Shown in pieces: positions 54,734 to 63,454 of a stretch of DNA of 64,000 nucleotides. Under the pieces are notes generated by a model that saw nothing but the letters and a program-made list of their open reading frames with translations, was not told the origin of the DNA and ran no database searches. Origin of the DNA: Propionibacteriaceae bacterium (lineage in GTDB: Bacteria; Actinomycetota; Actinomycetes; Propionibacteriales; Propionibacteriaceae); NCBI GenBank assembly GCA_905372155.1, contig CAJPNZ010000005.1, positions 1-64,000 on the forward strand. Direction: 5' to 3'. A program made the translations under genes and the position numbers. How positions within the stretch are numbered: the stretch's first letter is position 1; each line of letters starts with the position of its first letter.

Positions 54734-55765
54734 TCAACGAGCGGCCGTACCCTCCACGTAGTCATCGGTACCGTGGTCCTTGACCCAGCTCATGAGCTTG
54801 CGCAGCTCACGGCCGGTGGCCTCGATCGGGTGGGCCTCACCCTTGGCGCGCAGTTCCTTGAACTTGGGGGCCCCGGCGTCCTGGTCCTCGATGAAACGCT
54901 TCGCGAAGGCCCCGGAGCGAATATCGTCCAGGACGGCCTTCATGTTCTCCTTGACGTGCGCATCGATGATGCGCGGCCCGGAGACGTAGTCACCGAACTC
55001 TGCGGTGTCGGAGATGCTCCACCGCTGCTTGGCAATGCCCCCCTCGTACATCAGGTCGACGATCAGCTTCATCTCGTGCAGGCACTCGAAGTAGGCCACC
55101 TCGGGCTGGTAACCGGCCTCGACCAGGGTCTCGAAACCCGACTGGATGAGGGCGGAGACGCCGCCGCAGAGAACCGCCTGCTCGCCGAACAGGTCGGTTT
55201 CGGTCTCCTCCGTGAACGTCGTTTTGATACCGCCGGCGCGCAGCGCACCGATGGCCTTGGCATAGGAGAGCGCCAGCGGCCAGGCGTTCCCGGTGGCGTC
55301 CACCTCGACGGCGATGATGGCGGGCACCCCCCTGCCCTCGGAGTACTCGCGGCGCACCAGGTGCCCCGGGCCCTTGGGCGCGACCATGCAGACGTCAACA
55401 CCTTCCGGGGCCTTGATGTAGCCGAACCGGATGTTGAAACCATGGGCGAAGAACAGGGCGTCGCCGGGCACCAGGTGGGGGGCGATCTCCTCGGCGTAGA
55501 GCTTGCGCTGCACCTGGTCCGGGGCGAGTACCATGACGAGATCCGCCTCCTCGACGGCCTCCGCCACGGGGACCACGCGCAGTCCCTCCGCCTCGGCCTT
55601 CGCGACGGACTTCGACCCCGGCCGCAGCCCGACCCGGACGTCGACCCCGGAGTCACGCAGACTCAACGCATGGGCGTGTCCCTGGGAGCCGTAGCCGATG
55701 ACGGCGACGCTGCGGTTCTGGATGACGGACAGGTCGGCATCCGAGTCGTAGAACATCTCAGCCAT
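54734..55765 (-). CDS. ilvC: Ketol-acid reductoisomerase
   Basis: This 343-residue class I enzyme isomerises and reduces acetolactate for valine and isoleucine synthesis. Visible are GYGSQGHAHALSLRDSGVDV (NADPH-binding Rossmann turn), PKGPGHLVRREY and CGGVSALIQSGFETL. It is the third gene of ilvBNC, 27 bp after ilvN. Confidence 0.97.
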   Translation of the reverse strand: MAEMFYDSDADLSVIQNRSVAVIGYGSQGHAHALSLRDSGVDVRVGLRPGSKSVAKAEAEGLRVVPVAEAVEEADLVMVLAPDQVQRKLYAEEIAPHLVPGDALFFAHGFNIRFGYIKAPEGVDVCMVAPKGPGHLVRREYSEGRGVPAIIAVEVDATGNAWPLALSYAKAIGALRAGGIKTTFTEETETDLFGEQAVLCGGVSALIQSGFETLVEAGYQPEVAYFECLHEMKLIVDLMYEGGIAKQRWSISDTAEFGDYVSGPRIIDAHVKENMKAVLDDIRSGAFAKRFIEDQDAGAPKFKELRAKGEAHPIEATGRELRKLMSWVKDHGTDDYVEGTAAR

Positions 55766-55792
55766 TTCTGTTTCCTCACTTTTCCTGGTGAT

Positions 55793-56299
55793 TTACTTGG
55801 ACTTGTGATCGGCGAGGGTCCTGGCTCCCCGCCCCAGGGCCACCTGTCCCGACTGCACCAACTCCTGGATGCCGTGGGGGGACAGCATCTCCAGGAGTGC
55901 GGCGAGCTTCTCAGAGCTACCGGTGGCCTCGATGGTGACGGACTCGGGACTGACGTCCACGGCCTTTCCCCTGAACAGGCTCACCACGTCGATGATCTGG
56001 CTGCGCGAGTGCACATCTGCGCGAACCTTGACCAGCACCATCTCACGGCGCACGGTGTTGGGTCCGAGCTCCAGCACCTTGCGGACCTCGATCAGCTTGT
56101 TCAGCTGTTTGACGATCTGTTCCAGAACGGATTCGTCCTCGACGGAGGCCACCACCGTCATCCGGGAGATCTCCGGACGCTCGGTGGGGCCGACCGCGAG
56201 CGAGTCGATGTTGAAGCCACGACGGGAGAAGAGGGCGGCGATCCGGGTCAGGACACCCGGCTTGTTGGAGACCAGAACCCCAAGGGTGTGCGTGCTCAC
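55793..56299 (-). CDS. ilvN: Acetolactate synthase small subunit
   Basis: This 168-residue regulatory subunit has an N-terminal ACT domain (LVSNKPGVLTRIAALFSRRG, the valine-binding pattern) and a C-terminal regulatory domain. The GTG start at 56299 overlaps the ilvB stop by 4 bp. It confers feedback inhibition by valine. Confidence 0.95.
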   Translation of the reverse strand: MSTHTLGVLVSNKPGVLTRIAALFSRRGFNIDSLAVGPTERPEISRMTVVASVEDESVLEQIVKQLNKLIEVRKVLELGPNTVRREMVLVKVRADVHSRSQIIDVVSLFRGKAVDVSPESVTIEATGSSEKLAALLEMLSPHGIQELVQSGQVALGRGARTLADHKSK

Positions 56300-58032
56300 A
56301 GTTCTTCCTCTTCCCACACTGGGGCCATGTTACGGGCCACCTGGATTTCATCGTTGCTGACCCCCGCGGCCACCATGGGCCACACCATCGCGTCCTTGTG
56401 GACGACGAACTCCACCACGACGGGGCGGTCGTTGATTTCCAACGCCTTCGCGATGCACTCGTCCATCTCGGTCTCGTCGGTAGCACGCAGACCGACGCAC
56501 CCCATCGCCTCGGCGAGCATCGGGAAGTTCGGGAGGTGTTCGGTGTGGAGGTCGGTGTTGGAATAGCGGGAGTCGTAGAACAGGGACTGCCACTGCCGGA
56601 CCATGCCCAGCGCATGGTTGTTGATGATCGCGATCTTGATCGGGATCCGGTTCAGGGCACACGTGACCAGTTCCTGGTTGGTCATCTGGAAACAGCCATC
56701 GCCGTCGATGCCCCACACCACCTTGTCGGGCTGGGCCACCTTGGCTCCCATGGCCGCGGGAACGCAGAACCCCATGGTGCCCGCGCCACCGGAGGTGAGC
56801 CATTTCATCGGCCGCTCGTGGGGCAGGAAGTGCGCCGCCCACATCTGGTGTTGTCCGACCCCTGTGACGTAGACGGTGTCCTCGGGGCTGAGCTGCCCGA
56901 TGCGCTGGATGACCTCCTGCGGCGAGAGCTTCCCATCCGGTGCCTCGTCCCAGCGGGGTTGGTAGCGCTCCTTCATCCTGCCGAGGACCTGTAGCCACTC
57001 GTCGGTGTCGGGGGCACGGACGATCTCCTTGGCGAGCAGGGCCAAGGTCTGGCGACAGTCGCCCACGATCGGCACGTCGACCGCCCGGTTCTTGCCGATC
57101 TCGGCCGGGTCGATGTCGGCGTGGATCACCTTGGCGTTGGGCGCGAAGGAGTCCAGCCTGCCCGTGACCCGGTCGTCGAAACGGGTGCCGATGGCGATGA
57201 GCAGGTCGGCGCGCTGAAGCGCACCCACGGCGGCGACGGTCCCGTGCATCCCGGGCATCCCCATGTGCAGCGGATGGGAGTCGGGGAGCGCACCGCGAGC
57301 CATCAGGGTGGTGACCACGGGTATCCGGGCCTTCTCCACCAGGGCGGCGAGTTCCTCGAACGCCTCCGCCTTGACGATGCCCCCGCCGATGTGGAGGACG
57401 GGTCTCCTCGACTGCGAGATCAGTTTCGCGGCCGCCCGGATCTGGCGGACGTGCGGTTTGACGGTGGGTTTGTAACCGGGCAGGTCCAGTTCCTCGGGCC
57501 AGTGGAACGGGGCCTTCCCGACCAGCGCGTCCTTCGCGATGTCGACGAGCACCGGCCCGGGTCTTCCCGTCGCGGCGATGTGGAAGGCCTCCTTGATGGC
57601 CAGGGGGATTTCCTTGGTCTCCTTGATCAGGAAGCTGTGTTTCGTGATCGGCATCACGATCCCGCGGATGTCGGCCTCCTGGAAGGCATCGGTGCCGATG
57701 GCGGTTCCGTTGACCTGCCCGGTGATCGCCACGAGTGGGGTGGAGTCCATGTAGGCGTTTCCGATCGCGGTGACCAGGTTCGTCGCCCCGGGGCCGGATG
57801 TGGCGATGCAGACCCCCACCCTGCCACTCGCGATCGCGTAGCCCTCGGCCGCGTGCCCGCCACCCTGCTCGTGGCGCACCAGGATGTGACGGATCCTCGA
57901 GTCGAACAACGGGTCGTACGCGGGAAGGATCGCCCCGCCGGGAATCCCGAAGGCCACCTCTACCCCGGAACGTTCGAGAGACTCGACGAGCGCCTGCGCG
58001 CCCGTCAGCAACTGGCCGTCTGTCCTGGACAT
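56296..58032 (-). CDS. ilvB: Acetolactate synthase large subunit
   Basis: This 578-residue thiamine-diphosphate enzyme makes acetolactate and acetohydroxybutyrate. Features are the N-terminal GIPGGAILPAYD and RHEQGGGHAAEGYA (catalytic Glu), and the ThDP motif GDGCFQMTNQELVT with its NNHALGM end. Expression is likely set by the leader peptide and attenuator at 58074-58164. Confidence 0.97.
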   Translation of the reverse strand: MSRTDGQLLTGAQALVESLERSGVEVAFGIPGGAILPAYDPLFDSRIRHILVRHEQGGGHAAEGYAIASGRVGVCIATSGPGATNLVTAIGNAYMDSTPLVAITGQVNGTAIGTDAFQEADIRGIVMPITKHSFLIKETKEIPLAIKEAFHIAATGRPGPVLVDIAKDALVGKAPFHWPEELDLPGYKPTVKPHVRQIRAAAKLISQSRRPVLHIGGGIVKAEAFEELAALVEKARIPVVTTLMARGALPDSHPLHMGMPGMHGTVAAVGALQRADLLIAIGTRFDDRVTGRLDSFAPNAKVIHADIDPAEIGKNRAVDVPIVGDCRQTLALLAKEIVRAPDTDEWLQVLGRMKERYQPRWDEAPDGKLSPQEVIQRIGQLSPEDTVYVTGVGQHQMWAAHFLPHERPMKWLTSGGAGTMGFCVPAAMGAKVAQPDKVVWGIDGDGCFQMTNQELVTCALNRIPIKIAIINNHALGMVRQWQSLFYDSRYSNTDLHTEHLPNFPMLAEAMGCVGLRATDETEMDECIAKALEINDRPVVVEFVVHKDAMVWPMVAAGVSNDEIQVARNMAPVWEEEEL

Positions 58033-58073
58033 CGCTCTCCCTTCGGTCTCAGCCCGGAACTGCTTCGTTCAAC

Positions 58074-58108
58074 AAAAAACCCTCGGCGCCATCTGGCACG
58101 CGAGGGGG
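58074..58108 (-). terminator. ilvB attenuator terminator
   Basis: On the minus strand CCCTCG (58106-58101) pairs with CGAGGG (58085-58080), with an inner GCC-AGAT-GGC hairpin, followed at once by six T (58079-58074). This is an intrinsic terminator 42 bp before ilvB. Upstream, 58109-58131 forms another 9-bp hairpin (CGTTTCGAT with ATCGAGACG). CGAG of that hairpin could instead pair with CTCG of the terminator, giving an antiterminator. Confidence 0.85.
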
Positions 58109-58134
58109 CGTCTCGATGTTGAATCGAAACGCTG

Positions 58135-58164
58135 TCAGACGATTACGAGCTGACTGTTGGTCAT
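58135..58164 (-). CDS. ilv leader peptide MTNSQLVIV
   Basis: A nine-codon reading frame encodes MTNSQLVIV and a stop. Its last four codons specify Leu, Val, Ile and Val, the amino acids made by the operon. The ATG sits 8 nt past the predicted -10 box, so the mRNA would begin at or next to the start codon, a leaderless peptide. A ribosome stalled at these codons would cover the first arm of the hairpin at 58109-58131 and prevent termination. This is the classic branched-chain attenuation layout. Confidence 0.85.
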   Translation of the reverse strand: MTNSQLVIV

Positions 58165-58171
58165 GCGCTCA

Positions 58172-58200
58172 AGGATTGCGGGAGGGCCGGAAGCTGTCAA
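58172..58200 (-). promoter_or_regulatory. ilvBNC promoter
   Basis: A consensus -35 TTGACA (58200-58195), a 17-bp spacer and AATCCT (58177-58172) as -10. The expected start point coincides with the ATG of the leader peptide at 58164. Confidence 0.8.
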
Positions 58201-58548
58201 GCAAGGTACGCCACGTGTCCTGAATGGTGAGACGCACCCCACCCGACCCAATCCGGCGAACACGCACACCCCCTCTGCCCTCGAGTGTTTCCGATACCTC
58301 TTCCATGGTCGTCACGAGAGTTTTCCGCACGGTTCCTGCTCAAATCACCGGCGACGCCTCGAGGAAACCCTGAACCTCAATCGCCGCTCGAGAGTTTCCA
58401 CGCCATTTACAGAATCATTTAAACCACCCCTGACTAGGGGATTTACATATTCATGCCGCGAAGTCCCGAAGCTTCCGCTTGAGCTTTGGGCTCATGCTTC
58501 CTAACGTGCCGGAATACCCCGGTTCGGATTCACTGGAAAGGACCAACG

Positions 58549-59640
58549 ATGATCATCTCCCCACGAAAGGGGCGCGCGCTGAGGCTGTTGCGTGATTCAG
58601 CCATCGGGCTGGTCCTCACCGCCCAGTTGACAGTCGTCGTGCCCGCCATCTTCCCGGACGGCAGGGCCGAGGCCTCCGGTGGCGACGTCACCGCGAGGGT
58701 GGCCGTGAACGTTCGCTCCGGCCCCGGGACCGATCACTCCCGTCTCGGCGTGCTCTACCCGGGTGAATCGCTGTCGACCCGAGGTACGACTTCGAACGGT
58801 TGGATTCCCGTCACGTGGAAGGGCCGGAGCGCCTGGGTGGCATCGGCCTACGTCACCGGTGGAGCAACCCGGGAATCTGGCTCATCCATCGGCGAGAGAG
58901 GTTCCGCCTGGACACAGGTGAGACTCAACGCACGCAGCTTCCCCTCCCTCAGCGCCGGCGTCCAGACGATCCTCGACAAGGGCGCCCGGGTTTCCCTGAC
59001 AGGTCAGGTCTCGGGGCGGTGGAGCCAGATCGACCTGAACGGCGACACAGCCTGGGTGGCCACCCGCTACCTGGGGTCCTCCGCCCCCGAAGGGTCCACG
59101 CCCGCATCCGCTTCGACGTCCGTTTCCGCCGCCAGCGTGCCCGAGACAATCGGTTCCCGCTGGGGAAGCACCGAGCTCAACCTGTGGACCGCCGCGCGCG
59201 GTGACCGGTTCGTCGAGGTGGCGCCCAAAGGCACCGAGTTCAAGGTCACGGGCACCGTCTCCGGCGGGCGCGCCCAAGTCGTGTGGAAAGGCGCGGTGCG
59301 CTGGGTGACCGCCCGCCACCTGACCGACAGCGCCCCCGCCAGGTCATCCGCCCCATCCGGTGGGGAGACCTGTCTCGCCTCGTTCTACAGCGACGACTCC
59401 GCCACGGCATCCGGTGAGCCCTTCGACCAGTGGGCGATGAAAACGGCCCACAAGACGCTGCCCCTCGGCACCAGGCTGCGGGTGACCAACCCTGCGAACG
59501 GCAGGAGCGTCGACGTGACGGTGAACGATCGCGGCCCCTACGTCGCCGGCCGCTGCCTCGACCTGACCACTGGTGCGTTCAAGGCCATAGCGGACACCCG
59601 GCAGGGGGTCGCGAAGGTCAGCTACGAGATCATCGGCTGA
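58549..59640 (+). CDS. Secreted SH3-domain and RlpA-type protein
   Basis: This 363-residue secreted protein has a signal peptide (hydrophobic about 18-35, cleavage near AEA). Three SH3_3-type repeats follow (about 45-102, 118-170, 200-262), the first with VNVRSGPGTDHSRLGVLYPG. A C-terminal double-psi beta-barrel RlpA domain (about 280-363) includes SFYSDDSATASGEPFD and VNDRGPYVAGRCLDL, with the two catalytic-site Asp residues. It probably binds and cleaves or remodels peptidoglycan. The start has an AAAGGA site like that of the M23 gene. Confidence 0.85.
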   Translation: MIISPRKGRALRLLRDSAIGLVLTAQLTVVVPAIFPDGRAEASGGDVTARVAVNVRSGPGTDHSRLGVLYPGESLSTRGTTSNGWIPVTWKGRSAWVASAYVTGGATRESGSSIGERGSAWTQVRLNARSFPSLSAGVQTILDKGARVSLTGQVSGRWSQIDLNGDTAWVATRYLGSSAPEGSTPASASTSVSAASVPETIGSRWGSTELNLWTAARGDRFVEVAPKGTEFKVTGTVSGGRAQVVWKGAVRWVTARHLTDSAPARSSAPSGGETCLASFYSDDSATASGEPFDQWAMKTAHKTLPLGTRLRVTNPANGRSVDVTVNDRGPYVAGRCLDLTTGAFKAIADTRQGVAKVSYEIIG

Positions 59641-59690
59641 GAACACGACCATCGTCCTCGACGGGTCCGGGGCCGTGGAATAGTTGAGCC

Positions 59691-62600
59691 ATGGTAGACA
59701 CCGCAGCGATCGCTGCCATCAATCTGAGACTGAATCTGCTGGGGCTACGGGTTCCGGTGGCCGTCGACCACGCCAAGGGGTCCGATCTGGTGCGTCCGAT
59801 GCTGGCGCGGCAGCGCGAACTGGACCGGCGGCTCTCGCACCGGCTTCCCGCGGTTGATGGCCGCATCCAGGCGTTCCTGGATTCCTACCTGGAGGGAACC
59901 GGCGCCTCCCCGAAGCTGCCCCGGCAGACCTTCGTGCTGGATCAGGCCGGGTTGGCCAGGACGTTGTCCCTGCCCGTCGGGGCCGACCAGTTCTCCTCGG
60001 AATACCTGAGCAGTTACCGCCTGGTCAACGGGGTGCTGCACAATCCCCTGAACGATCGCCGCACCACCAAGGGTGTCTTCCACATCGCAGAGGGTGGCAC
60101 GGCGGTGCAGGACGACAAACTGGCGGTTCCCCGGGAGGTCTACGGGCGCCTGCTGGAGCACGCCCTGAACCCGCCCGCGGAGGCGATGACCCTGCCCTAC
60201 TGCGCGGGAGACGAGGCCCCTGCTCGCGCGTGGGTGTCCCTGCTGCTGCGTCCCGTGGTGGTTCCCCACGTCCCGGGTTTCGCGCGGGAACGCAGCCTGG
60301 AGGTGCGTTTCTTCGCGCCCGGCACGTTGGTGGCGAACCTTGATTTCGTGGAAGGCATCTTCGGCAACGGGGGCGATCCCTACCTGCCTGACAACGACGC
60401 CTCCCTGAAACCCCGGGGCTGGACGGGGCACACGGGCGCGGTGATCCTGGCCCCGCACCTGACGAAACTGACCAAACGGGAACTCGGCCTCCCCCACCGC
60501 GACGCCGCGACGCCGCGGCAGCGCCGCGACGGAATGTGCTGGCAGGACCCGGAGGAGCTCTACAACGGCGGAAGCGCGTTCAAGGTGTGCGCCCGCGACG
60601 AACGCGGGGTGATTGTCACCGTGATCGCGGACAACTACTTCGGGTACTGCAAGAAGGAGGTCAAGGCACAGATCAGCTACTCCGCCAACCTGCTGGGCCT
60701 GGTTGAGGAGGAACACGCCGGCGGCGCCATCTGCTTCCCCCGCTACAACCTGGGTCAGCAGTTCACCGACAACTACGCCGATCCCAGCTATCGGCTGGCC
60801 GACATCATCGCCCGCGACCCGCAGCGTTTCGTCTCCCAGCCCGAGGGGCACGCCCTGGACCTGGAGAACGAGCACATCGTCCTGGTCCCCGAGCGCTCCA
60901 CATACAGCCTGCGCGACCAGACCGTCACCTGGGAGGTCGACGGCCGCAGGGGTCAGATCCCGCTGCACGCCGACAAGGCATACGTCGGGCCGGACGGTTA
61001 TCTCGTGCGGCTGCACCACCTGGAGGCCGACGGTGCCCAGTGGACCCTGGTCGGAACCGCCCCGAGGACCACCCACTGCCACAAGCCCGCCACGGTCTCG
61101 GGAGGCGGCAAGTCCGAGATCTCCAAGGCCATCACCGACGCCGTGATCACCGGCGACGCCTACGTCCGGGATTTCGACGAGGACATGGCGGCGGTCGCCC
61201 GAATCCTGGACCATGACTTCAGCCATCGCTTCGCGGATCCCGCCCGGAACGGTCACGACGCCCGGCCCGTGCTGTCCGACCGGCGTTCCGTGGGTTCGGT
61301 GATCAAGCTGCTCACCCCGAGCCGCGACTACAACGACGAGTACAACGCGTGGCTGGAGGCGATTCCCAACCACGTCAAGGAACTCGTGTTCGTGGTGAAA
61401 CGGTTCTATCGTCCGGAATGGGGCGAGGACTGGGCCAGCCATTTCACGGTCGGCATCATCAACGGGCGAAAAGGAAGCTCGCTGCGCCTCGACGGGGAAA
61501 AGATCCGCGTGAACATGCTGCGGGTGGGATTCGCCCCCGACGGTTCGTGGCGGTTGTTCGGTCTGCGCCACGATTTCCAGCCCGCGGCGAAGGTGCAGAC
61601 CGAGGACGACATCACCGCCAGCATCGTCGTGCCCCCACGCCCCTCGGGCAGCGAGCTCTCCCGGAAGTTCGTCACCAACTGCGAACAGCTGTTGTTCCAG
61701 CGCCCCGACGACGCCATCCACCGCGGATACGACAAGCAGGCGGAGTGGGACATCTCCCGGCCCGGTACCTTCCTGTCCAATTTCGAGCCGCTCTCCCGCC
61801 AGGACGCCCAGGAGCTGGTGGACAACGCCATCGAGTTCAGCCAGTTCACGGCCCCCGTCCAGGAGCTGATCCGCTCCTTCGCCGCCTCGCCCGCCCCCTC
61901 ACCCTCATGGTTCGTGAGCTCGGCCCATCCGCGCCTGATCAAGGGCGAACCATCCAAGAACCCCCGCTACCTGCAGCGCCGCCCCGACATCACCAACCCG
62001 GAGCGCTCCGCGGAGGCGGAACTGGCCGCCCGGCTGCACCGCAAGCTGCCGATGGCCCAGGAGCTGCGCCTACCGGTCGATGTGGTGGCCGCGGGCCGTC
62101 GGAACAATCCCGCCGAGCCCGGCATCCCACCGCTGTGCTCCTATTCCCCCCTCCACTACATGGAGCTCCCGGAACTGTTCATGGAGTTCATCAGCTCCAT
62201 GACCGGCAAGTCGCCCTCGACGACGGGAGCCGGTTCCGAGGGGGCCATGACGAAGGGCCCCTTCAACGCTCTTCCATCGGTCATCGACCTGAACGCCGCT
62301 TTCCTGTCCTTCGCGCTGACCGGCTACGATGGCTGGCTGTCCAGCGCCGGGGTGGTGGGTCCGCACGTCCGGGTCGACCACGACATCAGCCTCCTGGTTC
62401 CCGAGGTCTTCTGCCGGATGTCCGACTCCGAACGCTGCGCGGCGAACCTGATCGAGGAGGGCTGCCTGGAACGCGTTCAGGACTACGAGGTGGACGGCGA
62501 ACTGATCCTCGCCTCCCGGCTCGGGTACCGCATGACCGAGAAGTTCGCGTCCAAGTACTTCGGGCGGATCTTCCTGCACCCCCACGTCGTCTTCACCCCC

Positions 62601-63068
62601 GAGATGCTGCGCCCCGAGTTGCAGGACCCGGAGGTGTTCGCCGAATCGGTGCGCACAATCTCAGCCACTCACGCCCGGGTCGCGCAGACGTATTTCGACG
62701 ACGGCACCGTGGCCCTGGCGGTCCCCCCGGTGCGTGCACTTCTCGAGATCATGGCAACCGGTCACACCCAGGATGGCCTGACCCTGGACGACGCCCCGTT
62801 CCGAGAACTGTTCAGCCGTGATTCCGTGCTGGCCTCCGGCTGGTACGCGGAACGCGTTTCCGCGCTCCGCGAGGTGGAACTGGCCCGTCTGGAGCGCTCG
62901 CTGGGTTCCATCGACGCCTTCACCGCCAATGAGCTGCACGCCGAAACCGCCGAACGTCTCGGGCTCGCGGACCGGCGCGCCTCGGTGGAGTCGCGGATCG
63001 AGGAGCTGAACAAGGTTCCCGATCTGCTCTGGGGCACGATCGGCCGACAGGTCACCTGGCGGCTGTGA
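59691..63068 (+). CDS. Probable PPi-dependent phosphoenolpyruvate carboxykinase
   Basis: This is a 1125-residue cytosolic protein with no signal or membrane segment. Length and sequence character match the PPi-type PEPCK (EC 4.1.1.38) first assigned to genes in Propionibacterium freudenreichii and Entamoeba. This enzyme interconverts oxaloacetate plus pyrophosphate with PEP, CO2 and phosphate. A P-loop-like SGGGKSE lies at residues 470-476, where PEPCKs carry their kinase loop. Other PEPCK-like stretches are CWQDPEELYNGG and ANLLGLVEEEHAGGA. It fits propionic fermentation, where PEP/oxaloacetate flux is central. The assignment is from memory of the family, without an alignment. Confidence 0.7.
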   Translation: MVDTAAIAAINLRLNLLGLRVPVAVDHAKGSDLVRPMLARQRELDRRLSHRLPAVDGRIQAFLDSYLEGTGASPKLPRQTFVLDQAGLARTLSLPVGADQFSSEYLSSYRLVNGVLHNPLNDRRTTKGVFHIAEGGTAVQDDKLAVPREVYGRLLEHALNPPAEAMTLPYCAGDEAPARAWVSLLLRPVVVPHVPGFARERSLEVRFFAPGTLVANLDFVEGIFGNGGDPYLPDNDASLKPRGWTGHTGAVILAPHLTKLTKRELGLPHRDAATPRQRRDGMCWQDPEELYNGGSAFKVCARDERGVIVTVIADNYFGYCKKEVKAQISYSANLLGLVEEEHAGGAICFPRYNLGQQFTDNYADPSYRLADIIARDPQRFVSQPEGHALDLENEHIVLVPERSTYSLRDQTVTWEVDGRRGQIPLHADKAYVGPDGYLVRLHHLEADGAQWTLVGTAPRTTHCHKPATVSGGGKSEISKAITDAVITGDAYVRDFDEDMAAVARILDHDFSHRFADPARNGHDARPVLSDRRSVGSVIKLLTPSRDYNDEYNAWLEAIPNHVKELVFVVKRFYRPEWGEDWASHFTVGIINGRKGSSLRLDGEKIRVNMLRVGFAPDGSWRLFGLRHDFQPAAKVQTEDDITASIVVPPRPSGSELSRKFVTNCEQLLFQRPDDAIHRGYDKQAEWDISRPGTFLSNFEPLSRQDAQELVDNAIEFSQFTAPVQELIRSFAASPAPSPSWFVSSAHPRLIKGEPSKNPRYLQRRPDITNPERSAEAELAARLHRKLPMAQELRLPVDVVAAGRRNNPAEPGIPPLCSYSPLHYMELPELFMEFISSMTGKSPSTTGAGSEGAMTKGPFNALPSVIDLNAAFLSFALTGYDGWLSSAGVVGPHVRVDHDISLLVPEVFCRMSDSERCAANLIEEGCLERVQDYEVDGELILASRLGYRMTEKFASKYFGRIFLHPHVVFTPEMLRPELQDPEVFAESVRTISATHARVAQTYFDDGTVALAVPPVRALLEIMATGHTQDGLTLDDAPFRELFSRDSVLASGWYAERVSALREVELARLERSLGSIDAFTANELHAETAERLGLADRRASVESRIEELNKVPDLLWGTIGRQVTWRL

Positions 63069-63454
63069 GGCCTTCCAGGACGTCACGGTTCGGTGAGCTG
63101 CCTCGCTCGGATGCAGCAGCGTTCATTCCGAGGCCGATCGCCTTTCCCCCGCACGTGGATCTTCTGTCCGTTCATGCCCATGACAGCGACCACCCACGAG
63201 GACGGGCCCGGCCCCGGAACGTTCCGGCAAGGAGTCACCGGCCCGGGAATGACCGGAACCGTCAGGAAGGTCATCACGACCAGGGGGCTGGAGCAGGCGA
63301 TGGCGTGACATCATCGCCTGTTCCTTGACCATCGGTTGCGCGCAAACCCCGACCAGTGGGTGACCGCGGTCAACGGACCCTGGTGACGCGATCCCTCAGT
63401 AGGCTTGCGTTGATCCCGACTTTCCAACGTGACTGATGCGAAACGAGGCACCGG
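63069..63454. other. Gene-free stretch after the PEPCK gene
   Basis: This 386-bp stretch separates the PEPCK gene and the ROK regulator. It probably holds the regulator's promoter in its last 120 bp. One minus-strand frame (63083-63277, 64 codons) reads plausible protein near its end (GQKIHVRGKGDRPRNERC) but has no recognised family, so I did not call it. Confidence 0.5.

Larger units (their letters stand above)
58033..58548. other. Control region between ilvB and RlpA gene
   Basis: This 516-bp stretch holds the ilv promoter, leader peptide and attenuator (58074-58200, minus strand). The rest (58200-58548) is AT-richer and must carry the promoter and leader of the secreted RlpA-type protein; I could not fix its boxes. 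No protein gene beyond the leader peptide is convincing. Confidence 0.6.

Noticed and set aside
58400..58548. A cyclic-di-AMP riboswitch before the RlpA-type gene, as is common for actinobacterial wall enzymes.
   Set aside because: I could not find the conserved ydaO-type core segments in the leader.
63083..63277. Minus-strand 64-codon frame after the PEPCK gene.
   Set aside because: The end looks protein-like but there is no ribosome site, family match or conserved context.
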